DNA of 45,977 nucleotides, taken from positions 1-45,977 of the forward strand of contig NZ_WUQY01000032.1 of NCBI RefSeq assembly GCF_009829085.1, read 5' to 3'. The position numbers and the translations under genes were made by a program. The notes beneath the pieces were generated by a model. It saw only the letters and a program-made list of their open reading frames with translations. It ran no database searches and was not told the origin of the DNA. Each line of letters starts with the position of its first letter. Positions within the stretch are counted from its first letter, which is position 1. Positions 31,269 through 39,731 of the stretch are shown here, one piece after another. Source of the stretch: Sphingobacterium bovisgrunnientis. GTDB lineage: Bacteria; Bacteroidota; Bacteroidia; Sphingobacteriales; Sphingobacteriaceae.

Positions 31269-32825
31269 TTAGTAACCTGGATTAGGTGTTAGATTTGTGT
31301 TATTTGCCAACGCTGTCGCTGGTATTGGGAATAGGCGCTTAAAGGTCTCTGTTGTGTTTGCTGGCTTAAACAACATAGCATCTTCCCACTTACCAAAACG
31401 AATCATATCTGTACGACGCGTTACTTCAAATGTAAACTCCAACCCACGTTCTTTATAGATCGCATCAAAATTCAATGTTCCAGCAGTAAAATGTTTTTCA
31501 GGATTTACAGGAAAAGCTCTTTTGCGGACTTGATTAGCTGCCTCTAAAGCTTGTGCGGCAGTGCCATTTGTTGCACCACGCAAGATAGCTTCTGCTTTCA
31601 TTAATAACACATCAGCTAGTCTAAATACGACTACGTCATTTCCTGCATCACTGCCAATATGGTTTTTGTCTGGTTGGTATTTTACACAACGTGCACCAGC
31701 CAAACGACCACCATCGTCTGCTCCACCAATATCAAAATCAGAACCCGGCAATAAATTATATCCTTCGGGATTGATAAAAACATTCACCCCATTATTAATC
31801 AAAGGTTGACCTGTGGCATTGTACTGTTGACCGTATAACCATTGTTGCTTACGATTATCTAAATCTTCAAATAAATTGAAATAAGCGGGCTGCGCGCTCC
31901 ATCCGTTCCATGGATTACCATTCAACTCAAATGTTTGACGATGCGCATAATGTAATACTTTGTTGAATAATGCATTGCCCTTTGCTCTTGATGCATCAAA
32001 TGGGATTGAAAAGATTGGTTCTGGACTGTCCGCGCCATTGTCTGCTTTAAATTGAGCTAAAAAATCATTTTCTAAGGAATATTTTTCTGACGCAATTACC
32101 GCATTCGCATTTTCCACGACTTTGTTCCATTGTGCTGTACCTGTATATACTTGCGCATTGAGATAGGTTTTTGCCAATAATGCGTGTGCAAACCATTTTG
32201 TAGGTCTTCCATATGTTGCTAAAGATTTTTCTTCACTCAATAACGGTAGATTTTCTTCCAATTCGGAAACAACAAATTCAAATATCTGCGCACGAGGCGT
32301 CGTACTTGGCAACTCTGTACCTGTATCAAAAGATGTTACCAATGGAATATTTCCATACGCATCCATCATCAAATAATAGTACCAAGCGCGCATAGTTTTA
32401 ATTTCTGCTAATGTTTGGTTCTTTTGTTCTGAATCCTCGGATTTTTCCAACACACTCAATACCCGATTACATGTACCGATAGCATTGAAGCCCCAATTCC
32501 ATGCATTACGAACGACTTCATGCGACGGCGACCACGTATGAAAATGCATATCGCGCCATTTACCACCATCAAACCAGTCACCTCCCCGTGTAGGAATGAT
32601 CACTTCGTCCGATCCTGCGGTCTGTAAATCAAAATAATCCCCAAAATATCCCCTAGCCGAGGTATATACAGGTCCCGTAACCGCAACAAACTGCTCGGGC
32701 GTTTTTGGAAAAGTATCTTCTGTGTATGCTGAATAAACTTTATCATCGAATTTGGTACACGAAGCGCCAAAAAAAGTAAGTCCAGCCAACAGAAATATAT
32801 GTAGTTTATTATTTTTCGCTTTCAT
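31269..32825 (-). CDS. susD: SusD/RagB family nutrient-binding outer membrane lipoprotein
   Basis: A 518-residue SusD-like lipoprotein, the lid of the SusC channel that captures glycan at the surface. Its signal peptide ends in FFGASC. The TPR-like helical scaffold and typical strings are visible: RAWYYYLMMDAYGNIPLVTSF, RPTKWFAHALLAKTYLNAQVYTG, VFRLADVLLMKAEAILRGATNG, ALEAANQVRKRAF, ERGLEFTFEVTRRTDMIRFGKWEDAM and FPIPATALANNTNLTPNPGY at the end. It is 12 bp after susC and just before the SusE-like gene. Confidence 0.95.
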   Translation of the reverse strand: MKAKNNKLHIFLLAGLTFFGASCTKFDDKVYSAYTEDTFPKTPEQFVAVTGPVYTSARGYFGDYFDLQTAGSDEVIIPTRGGDWFDGGKWRDMHFHTWSPSHEVVRNAWNWGFNAIGTCNRVLSVLEKSEDSEQKNQTLAEIKTMRAWYYYLMMDAYGNIPLVTSFDTGTELPSTTPRAQIFEFVVSELEENLPLLSEEKSLATYGRPTKWFAHALLAKTYLNAQVYTGTAQWNKVVENANAVIASEKYSLENDFLAQFKADNGADSPEPIFSIPFDASRAKGNALFNKVLHYAHRQTFELNGNPWNGWSAQPAYFNLFEDLDNRKQQWLYGQQYNATGQPLINNGVNVFINPEGYNLLPGSDFDIGGADDGGRLAGARCVKYQPDKNHIGSDAGNDVVVFRLADVLLMKAEAILRGATNGTAAQALEAANQVRKRAFPVNPEKHFTAGTLNFDAIYKERGLEFTFEVTRRTDMIRFGKWEDAMLFKPANTTETFKRLFPIPATALANNTNLTPNPGY

Positions 32826-32837
32826 ATTATTTACGTA

Positions 32838-35800
32838 TTAAAATGTAAAATTGACACCAAAAATGAACGAACGAGTTTTTGGATAATAACTTCTATTATC
32901 AATACCTGGAGATAATCCGCCTAGGCTCAACTCTGGATCTACGCCCGTGTAATCAGTCAATGTAAATAAGTTTTGTGCAGTCAAATACAATCGCGCTTGC
33001 TTGAAATATTTAGCTTGACTTGTGTTGAATCGGTAACCTAAAGTCATATTATCTAGACGCAAAAATGAACCATCTTCTAAGAATCTACTCGACGCGATCA
33101 ATGGTGTTTCGAAAATCCCTTCTTCTAACGCGTCTTTTGAAATGTTAGTCACATTCGCCTGTTGCAATCTTGATAAATCTGCACGTGTAGCATTGAAGAT
33201 CTGATTACCGTATACGCCTCTTAAGAAAATATTTAAATCCCAACTTTTGTATCTGAAATTATTATTCCAGCCATAGGTAAATTTAGGAAGCGCATATCCC
33301 ATAATTTGGTAATCGTCTGGAGCAGAAATTTGATCTTGCGTTACCAATTCGCCTGAAGGTTTTTGATAAATTGTACGTTTCGCAACTTCGTCGTAACCTA
33401 CATACTTAGCCACATAGAAAGTTCCTAAAGGTTGACCTGGCAATACAATTGATGCAGTTTGCCCAGTCCATCCTTCCAAACCTATACCACCTTCATAACG
33501 TTGTGACACACCGATATTCTCAATGTTAGAAGAAAGTGAACCAACTTCGTTTACATTTCTTGCAAAATTCACAGTAGTGGAATAGCGGAAATTTTCATTG
33601 GAATATACATTAGCGTTCAACACCACTTCTATTCCTTTATTACTCATACTTGCACCATTTGCCAATAATCTGTTGAATTGATAAGGAGGAGAAGGTACAT
33701 CGTATTCATACAATAGGTCTTTGGTTTCTTTATTGTAATACTCAATTGTACCACCAATACGACCTCTCCACAATTCGAAATCCAAACCTACATTAAACAT
33801 GGATGTGCTTTCCCATTTCAAATCTGGGTTTTCATTTTGACTTACACCATATGCATTTACCCATTTACCATTGTAGAAAAATTGTCCATCACGTGGTCCA
33901 AACAAAATAATACTACGGTAAGGATCAATATTTTGGTTACCCGATGCACCATAACCTGCTCTTATTTTCAATTCAGAAAATAATTGTTGGTCTTGCATGA
34001 AATCTTCACGTGTTAATCGCCAGGCCGCAGAAATGGATGGAAATGTTGCCCATCTGTTATTCACCCCAAATTTGGATGAACCATCACGACGAATAGAAGC
34101 ACTTAACAAGTATTTCTCATCGTAATTGTAGCCCAAACGACCGTATCCAGAAATTAATAATGATTCTTTGATGTGTGGAAAATCACTGTATGGATTGTAC
34201 CCTTCGGGCAAAGAACCCAAATTCAAATTATTATCCAACAAATCATCTGACATGAAGCCTACAGATGTACCGCGAAGACCATCATCATTCTTAGTTTTTT
34301 GGTAAGAATAACCTGCCATCGCCTCAAATGTGTGTAAATCTGAAGTGAAAGAATAATTCAAATAAGATTCTAAAATTTTGTCAATATGTTTTAACGCTGT
34401 ACGATCTGCAAATCCTCTTCCTAAAGCGAAAGAATCAAAATCAGTACGCGCCATATAATAATTCTTGTCCCAATGCGTACGTTGGTAAGACAAAACATTC
34501 GACCAAACTAAGCCATCAACAAGCTTCAAATCTGCTTTGAAGTTTCCAAGCAACGTGTTATTACTTCTGTTTTCATCACGAAGATTCAACATCGAAACTG
34601 GATTCATATAGCCTGTACGACCTACGACTTGAAAATAGCCCCCATATTGTGCATATCCTGGATCATCGGTCATAATCGGCGAAGTCGGCACAAAACGCGC
34701 TGCGCCATTAAAAATACCATAATCGATATGCGTAGATGTATTGATGCTATTCGCTAAATTAAATGATAATTTCAGTCGATCTTCAAAAGCGTTTTGATCA
34801 ACGCCTACACGCGCAACAATTTTTTCTACACCACTACGCTTCACAATACCTTGATTGTTGAAGTAATTCACAGAAGCATTGTATCGTGTGCCTTCACTTC
34901 CACCTGTCAGCGATAAATTATGGTTGTGCGATACACCATTTCTGGTGATAGCATCTTGCCAATCCGTTTCGTAGCCTGTTTCAGTCGGCGCTACTGCAAG
35001 ACCATTTGCTTCGACAAAAGCCTTATGCTCTGCAGCACTTAATACATTCACACGATTAGAAACTGATTCTGATGCAGCATACCCGCTGTATGAAAGTACA
35101 GGTGCACCTGCTTTACCTCTTTTGGTCGTCACAAAAATTACTCCATTGGCTGCGCGCGAACCGTAAATTGCTGTCGAAGATGCATCTTTCATCACGTCCA
35201 TCGATACAATATCATCTGGCGCAATCAATTCAATATTAGCGCCTACAATTCCATCAATGACATATAATGGCGAAGAACTCGCTGTCAAAGAAGAAGGTCC
35301 ACGCAATTGCATCGTCGCCCCGGCAGTTGGATCACCACCAGATCTGTTCACCGTAAGACCCGCTACCTTACCTGCCAACAATTGGTCTGGAGAACTCACT
35401 ACCCCTCTATTGAATTCTTCTGGCGTAACACTGGAAATTGAACCCGTCACTTGCTTACGTCTAGCTGTACCGTATCCTATGACTACGACCTCTTCCAATT
35501 CATCAGAAGCTGATATTAAGACAATATCCAACTTATTTGCTCCTGCGACTACATTGATACTGGTTTCTGATTTCTCATATCCAATCATATTCACGACAAC
35601 TATTTGACTCCCTTGCGGTACATTAGTCAACAAATAATCACCATTCGCATCTGTTGAAGTTGCGGTAGCTGAATTTTTAATACTTACAGTTGCCCCTACT
35701 ACTGCTCCTCCATTCCCATCCGTGATTTTACCAGCAATGGAATTCGCCTGTAGATTCGACGAAGCATAACCAGAAAATGAGAACAGGTTGAGAAGCAAAA

Positions 35801-35843
35801 ACAAATAGAAAAGCAACGAATTACGAAATGTAAAGTTTTGCAT
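32838..35843 (-). CDS. susC: SusC/RagA family TonB-linked outer membrane transporter
   Basis: A 1001-residue TonB-dependent transporter that imports oligosaccharides delivered by SusD. After a signal peptide (LFYLFLLLNLFSFSGYASS) comes a CarboxypepD_reg-like domain (GKITDGNGGAVVGATVSIKN). Next are the SusC signature LEEVVVIGYGTARRKQVTGSI, the plug (AGLTVNRSGGDPTAGATMQLRG, YVIDGIVG, VMKDASSTAIYGSRAANGVIFVTTKRGK) and a long barrel ending in SFIFGVNFTF. No N-terminal STN (secretin/TonB) extension is present, so anti-sigma signalling is not expected. It is first in the susCDE transcript, and a LacI-type operator lies about 105 bp upstream. Confidence 0.96.
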   Translation of the reverse strand: MQNFTFRNSLLFYLFLLLNLFSFSGYASSNLQANSIAGKITDGNGGAVVGATVSIKNSATATSTDANGDYLLTNVPQGSQIVVVNMIGYEKSETSINVVAGANKLDIVLISASDELEEVVVIGYGTARRKQVTGSISSVTPEEFNRGVVSSPDQLLAGKVAGLTVNRSGGDPTAGATMQLRGPSSLTASSSPLYVIDGIVGANIELIAPDDIVSMDVMKDASSTAIYGSRAANGVIFVTTKRGKAGAPVLSYSGYAASESVSNRVNVLSAAEHKAFVEANGLAVAPTETGYETDWQDAITRNGVSHNHNLSLTGGSEGTRYNASVNYFNNQGIVKRSGVEKIVARVGVDQNAFEDRLKLSFNLANSINTSTHIDYGIFNGAARFVPTSPIMTDDPGYAQYGGYFQVVGRTGYMNPVSMLNLRDENRSNNTLLGNFKADLKLVDGLVWSNVLSYQRTHWDKNYYMARTDFDSFALGRGFADRTALKHIDKILESYLNYSFTSDLHTFEAMAGYSYQKTKNDDGLRGTSVGFMSDDLLDNNLNLGSLPEGYNPYSDFPHIKESLLISGYGRLGYNYDEKYLLSASIRRDGSSKFGVNNRWATFPSISAAWRLTREDFMQDQQLFSELKIRAGYGASGNQNIDPYRSIILFGPRDGQFFYNGKWVNAYGVSQNENPDLKWESTSMFNVGLDFELWRGRIGGTIEYYNKETKDLLYEYDVPSPPYQFNRLLANGASMSNKGIEVVLNANVYSNENFRYSTTVNFARNVNEVGSLSSNIENIGVSQRYEGGIGLEGWTGQTASIVLPGQPLGTFYVAKYVGYDEVAKRTIYQKPSGELVTQDQISAPDDYQIMGYALPKFTYGWNNNFRYKSWDLNIFLRGVYGNQIFNATRADLSRLQQANVTNISKDALEEGIFETPLIASSRFLEDGSFLRLDNMTLGYRFNTSQAKYFKQARLYLTAQNLFTLTDYTGVDPELSLGGLSPGIDNRSYYPKTRSFIFGVNFTF

Positions 35844-35947
35844 AATTTGAGTTTTTGGTTTATAAAATAGATGTATTCAGGTAAACATTCTATAATGAAT
35901 AGAACAGTTACATAATAGCTTTTGTTTTTCTTTTGGTTACCACAATC

Positions 35948-35965
35948 TTTGGGAACGTTCCCAAA
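35948..35965. promoter_or_regulatory. LacI-type operator palindrome between susC and the MFS gene
   Basis: TTTGGGAACGTTCCCAAA is a perfect 18-bp palindrome with the central CG step typical of LacI/GalR operators. It is about 105 bp from the susC start and 112 bp from the MFS start, and a LacI-family gene lies 1.4 kb away. No second copy was noticed in the window. Confidence 0.75.
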
Positions 35966-36076
35966 CACTTGACATAAAGATAGAAATTAAATTTATTTAA
36001 ACCAAAAATTTATTCAACATAAGTATTTCGAAATTTTCAAAATAAGTTTCTATATTACTAGCTCCAAACCCATTTT

Positions 36077-37378
36077 ATGCAAGAAAAAACGACCAAGTCC
36101 ACGCTACAAATCACTTCATTATGTATTGGCTTTCTAGGGATACAAATTGGTTTTGCATTACAAGCGGGAAATGTAACGCGTATACTCCAAAACTATGGAG
36201 CAGATCTCACACAAGTTTCACTTTTTTGGCTTATAGCTCCGCTTTCAGGAGCAATTATTCAACCCCTAATCGGTTATTGGAGTGATAGAAATGTGAATTC
36301 GGGTAGCACTAGAGTTCCCTATCTACTGACAGGTGGAATTTTGTGTGCTTTATCATTGTTTGCCTTACCAAATTCAGACGTTCTTCTCGCACTATGGTCT
36401 CCCCTTTTGATAGGCGCATTGCTGATTATTATCATAGACTTATCTTTTAATGTCAGCATGCATCCGCTTCGCGCAGCTATCACAGACTACCTTCCCACAT
36501 TTCAGCAGCCCAAGGGATTTGCGATTCAAACTTTTTTAATAAGTATAGGAGCCATTATAGGATCAACATTGCCTTATATATTACACGAATTTCTATCCTT
36601 TAGCACCACTTCAGAATCACAACAGATTGCCGATAATGTAAAATGGTCTTTCTATATTGGTGCATCTCTATTGTTGATCACCGTGTTAATCACAGCAAAA
36701 GCAATTACATCTAATAGCATAAAGCCCATATCCACATCTCAACTTAAATCAAGCAAGACTTTTTATCTGCCGCAGATTCCTAAAAAAATGTGGCAATTGG
36801 GATTAATACAATTCTTTAGCTGGGCTGGATTCTTTTTAGTTTGGATCTATATGACACCAGCCATTGCCCAACATATTTATGCGGAGTTTGATTATTCATC
36901 CCAATCAAAATTGTATGCCGAAGCTGCTAATTATACAGGAATTTTATTCGGATGCTACCATTTGGCTGCAAGTCTATTCTCTCTACTTTTGCCCTATTTA
37001 TATAAGAAAACGAATGTTATCACTACGCACATGATCGCATTGTTTATTGGAGGAGTCGGGTTGTTGGTTGTATTTAACAGTAAAGCTGTTGATCAACTGT
37101 ATATCCCAATGGTTTGTATTGGAATAGCTTGGGCAAGTATTTTAGCTTCACCATTTGCTTTATTAAGTCGACTGATTCCGCAGCAAAAAATTGGATTGTA
37201 CTTCGGAATATTTAACTTATTCATTACAGTACCACAAATATTAGTCGGCTTAAGCAGTGGTATTCTTATACAAGATTACTTTCAGGGAAGGGCAATATTT
37301 GCGATTATAATTGCGGGAATATCATTATTAATAGCTGGATCCACTGCGTTTATATTTAGTAAGTCTCTAAAATTGTGA
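36077..37378 (+). CDS. MFS sugar transporter, SLC45/maltose type
   Basis: A 433-residue inner-membrane protein with about 12 helices. The first helix LCIGFLGIQIGFALQAGNVTRILQNYGAD, the loop LIGYWSDRNVNSGSTRVPYLLTGG (major-facilitator motif A region, followed by an Arg-Pro segment) and FFSWAGFFLVWIYMTPAIAQHIY match the SLC45/sucrose-maltose transporter group common in Bacteroidota polysaccharide loci. It would import the oligosaccharide or disaccharide released in the periplasm. It is divergent from susC with the palindromic operator between, and its end overlaps the convergent LacI gene by 12 bp. Confidence 0.88.
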   Translation: MQEKTTKSTLQITSLCIGFLGIQIGFALQAGNVTRILQNYGADLTQVSLFWLIAPLSGAIIQPLIGYWSDRNVNSGSTRVPYLLTGGILCALSLFALPNSDVLLALWSPLLIGALLIIIIDLSFNVSMHPLRAAITDYLPTFQQPKGFAIQTFLISIGAIIGSTLPYILHEFLSFSTTSESQQIADNVKWSFYIGASLLLITVLITAKAITSNSIKPISTSQLKSSKTFYLPQIPKKMWQLGLIQFFSWAGFFLVWIYMTPAIAQHIYAEFDYSSQSKLYAEAANYTGILFGCYHLAASLFSLLLPYLYKKTNVITTHMIALFIGGVGLLVVFNSKAVDQLYIPMVCIGIAWASILASPFALLSRLIPQQKIGLYFGIFNLFITVPQILVGLSSGILIQDYFQGRAIFAIIIAGISLLIAGSTAFIFSKSLKL

Positions 37379-38377
37379 CGATTTGCGAATGCGCAATTCT
37401 GACTTCAAAACTATCGTATTGGTACCCAATTCTTGCTGTTCGCCTTTTAATTTATTTAGCAATAATTTGGCTGCTTCTTGTCCTATTTGCTCTGCCGGCT
37501 GCGTCACTGTAGAAAGCGGAGGCGACAGAAGCTCCGCAATCTGAAGACTGGAGAATGCGACCACTTTCAGATCTCTTGGAATATTTAAATCCAAATCGTT
37601 ACACACAAAATAGGTAGAAAAAGCCAGACGTTCGACTGAAGCAAATACCGCATCGGGTTTATGATTTAGCAGAACTTCTTTGATGATATTAAAATTTTCA
37701 TCGTAAGAATTCGAACAGTCAACTATTAGCTCTTCTTGAATCGCGATATCGTATTTCTTAAGGGCGTCTTTATACCCCAAAGCTCTTTCTTTGCCAATAG
37801 AATGATCTTTGTCAACCACAAGATACGCTATGGAAGTACAGCCCCCTAATAGCAAATGTTCCGTCGCATTAAAGCTACTCTGGTAATCGTCTGTGACAAT
37901 TTTCGTAATATCCACATCGTCATATACACGATCAAAAAAAACAATAGGCATTTTTACCAAGTCTATATTATGCAGATAACTGTGGTTATCTCGTTCACCG
38001 ACAACCGACATTAGCACACCATCCACTTTACCATTCGAAATACTGGTTATAAATTCGCGCTCTTTGTTAATATCATCGTCCGTAGCATAAATCAAAATAT
38101 GATAGCCTTCACGCTTTGCAATCTCTTCGGCACCTTTGATTATTTGCGTAAAATAGTTGTTTTCTAATTCGGGAACCACAACTGCAATAGTTTTACTCTT
38201 TTGCTCACGCAAATTACTAGCATAATGGTTTGGGCGGTAATTAACTTCATTGGCATACGCCAAAATTCGATTACGAGTATTTGGATTTATATCACTTTTC
38301 TCTTGAAAAGCACGAGAAACAGTTGACTTTGATAAGTTTAAAGCTTTAGCTATGGATATAATATCTACTTTACTCAT
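37367..38377 (-). CDS. LacI family transcriptional regulator
   Basis: A 336-residue regulator. Residues 3-24 form the LacI helix-turn-helix (VDIISIAKALNLSKSTVSRAF), followed by the hinge NEVNYRPNHYASNLREQ. The periplasmic-binding-protein-like sensor domain follows: IAVVVPELENNYFTQIIKGAEEIA, DGVLMSVVG, PIVFFDRVYDDVD, ALGYKDAL, PPLSTVTQPAEQIGQEAAKLLL. It most likely binds the 35948-35965 palindrome and controls susCDE and the MFS gene in response to the imported sugar. That link is inferred from position and operator type. Confidence 0.93.
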   Translation of the reverse strand: MSKVDIISIAKALNLSKSTVSRAFQEKSDINPNTRNRILAYANEVNYRPNHYASNLREQKSKTIAVVVPELENNYFTQIIKGAEEIAKREGYHILIYATDDDINKEREFITSISNGKVDGVLMSVVGERDNHSYLHNIDLVKMPIVFFDRVYDDVDITKIVTDDYQSSFNATEHLLLGGCTSIAYLVVDKDHSIGKERALGYKDALKKYDIAIQEELIVDCSNSYDENFNIIKEVLLNHKPDAVFASVERLAFSTYFVCNDLDLNIPRDLKVVAFSSLQIAELLSPPLSTVTQPAEQIGQEAAKLLLNKLKGEQQELGTNTIVLKSELRIRKSSQF

Positions 38378-38415
38378 AATTTTAGGTTTCTGATATTTTG
38401 GAAAACAAAGTAAAC

Positions 38416-38442
38416 AAAAAATGGATGATTAAATCACCCATT
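38416..38442 (-). terminator. Terminator of the dipeptide epimerase gene
   Basis: AAATGGATGAT and ATCACCCATTT pair with one mismatch. On the minus strand this is followed by T6. The arms are nearly the same as those of the sus-cluster terminator at 30250-30282. The epimerase stop codon (38429-38431) lies in the loop. Confidence 0.6.
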
Positions 38443-39526
38443 TATCGCATTTATCTAAAAACTCCTGCTTGATATCCGCTCCGATTCCTATATCATCCGA
38501 AATATGTATCTCGTAACCATTATATTGAACGCCTCCAATTACGGGATCTTCAAGATGACCGACCATGCACGTATCCAAATCATAGAATTTAACATTCGGT
38601 GATGCATATGCAAAATGCACTTTTGCTGCCAATGCCAAACGAGATTCTAGCATTCCACCAATCATACACGGAATATTGTATTCGGCAGCTACTGCCTGAA
38701 TTTTCAAGGCTTCGTTTATACCTGAAGATTTTGAGAACTTAATATTGATATAATCACAAGCATCTGCTTTGCAAAGACGTTCGGTATCATGATGCGAATA
38801 AACAGACTCATCTGCCATAATCGGTACAATAGTTTGCGTACGCAATTCAGGCAAAAGATGATCATTGTACGTTCGCATCGGTTGCTCGCAAAATTGAATT
38901 TTATAAGCCTCTAAACCTTGAAGAGCTTCGATAGCTCCTTCATAAGACCAGCCTTGATTTGCATCTATACGAATTGGAATATCAAAACCTACAGCTTGAC
39001 GAATCGCTCTGATACGCGCAATATCATCTTGCGGCTTCTTACCCAATTTCACCTTTAAAGCGAAAGCACCACCATCTTTTAATTTCAATGCTTTTTGCGC
39101 CAATTCTTCAGGCGAGGCTATACCTAAGGTAATATCTGTTACAATATCTTTCTTCTTTCCACCTAAATATTGATACAATGGTAAGCATGCTGCTTTCGCC
39201 GCTAGGTCATACAATGCCATATCAAATGCTGACTTTATTGTTGCATTGCCAGCAATATATAAATGCAATTCAGCTAAACGCTCTTCCAAAGCCAAGGCAT
39301 CTTTGCCTTTCCAAATTTTTGCAAAGTCTTGTGCTATTGCCAAACAGGTATTTTGTGTCTCTCCTACAATCATAGGAAATGCCGAACATTCTCCTACGCC
39401 ATAATGCGCTGTGTCTGTAATTAGCTTAATAAAGGTGTTCTGCGCATAATCCATTGTACCTGTAGCGATAACAAATGGTTCCATAGGAATACTAAGGCGG
39501 TAGACTTGAATTTCTGTAATAATCAT
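38429..39526 (-). CDS. Dipeptide epimerase (enolase superfamily)
   Basis: A 365-residue enzyme of the mandelate-racemase/muconate-lactonizing family, L-Ala-D/L-Glu epimerase type, used in murein peptide recycling or dipeptide metabolism. The catalytic blocks are ALKVKLGKK (KxK), IRIDANQGW (metal Asp), FCEQPM (metal Glu), IMADES (metal Asp), NIKFSKSSG (catalytic Lys) and CMIGGMLESRLAL. The end DLDTCMVGHLEDPVIGGV also fits the epimerase subgroup. I chose ATG 39526 (MIITEIQVYRLSIPMEPF); the frame is open to 39598 but that part is AT-rich and atypical. It is monocistronic, divergent from gltB. Confidence 0.88.
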   Translation of the reverse strand: MIITEIQVYRLSIPMEPFVIATGTMDYAQNTFIKLITDTAHYGVGECSAFPMIVGETQNTCLAIAQDFAKIWKGKDALALEERLAELHLYIAGNATIKSAFDMALYDLAAKAACLPLYQYLGGKKKDIVTDITLGIASPEELAQKALKLKDGGAFALKVKLGKKPQDDIARIRAIRQAVGFDIPIRIDANQGWSYEGAIEALQGLEAYKIQFCEQPMRTYNDHLLPELRTQTIVPIMADESVYSHHDTERLCKADACDYINIKFSKSSGINEALKIQAVAAEYNIPCMIGGMLESRLALAAKVHFAYASPNVKFYDLDTCMVGHLEDPVIGGVQYNGYEIHISDDIGIGADIKQEFLDKCDKWVI

Positions 39527-39731
39527 AACTGTTTGTATAGAAGGACAAAAAAACGAATGAAATTCCATATTACCAATCAAACTACGAAATAAATACAAAT
39601 TGAGTCTAAAAAAAGCTACAGGATTAAAAATAAATCAAATTATATTAAACTTTATTGAAAATATTTCAATTATTTTGGTTGAAAATTTTTATATTAGCAA
39701 ACTCTAATTAGGTAACATAATTTATATAAGA

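Noticed and set aside
39527..39598. 24-residue N-terminal extension of the dipeptide epimerase
   Set aside because: The extension is AT-rich with atypical residues; MIITEIQVYRL is the usual start of this family.
39599..39731. Possible riboswitch or leader upstream of gltB
   Set aside because: Only AT-rich sequence without stable hairpins or a leader ORF; no exact -7 box either.
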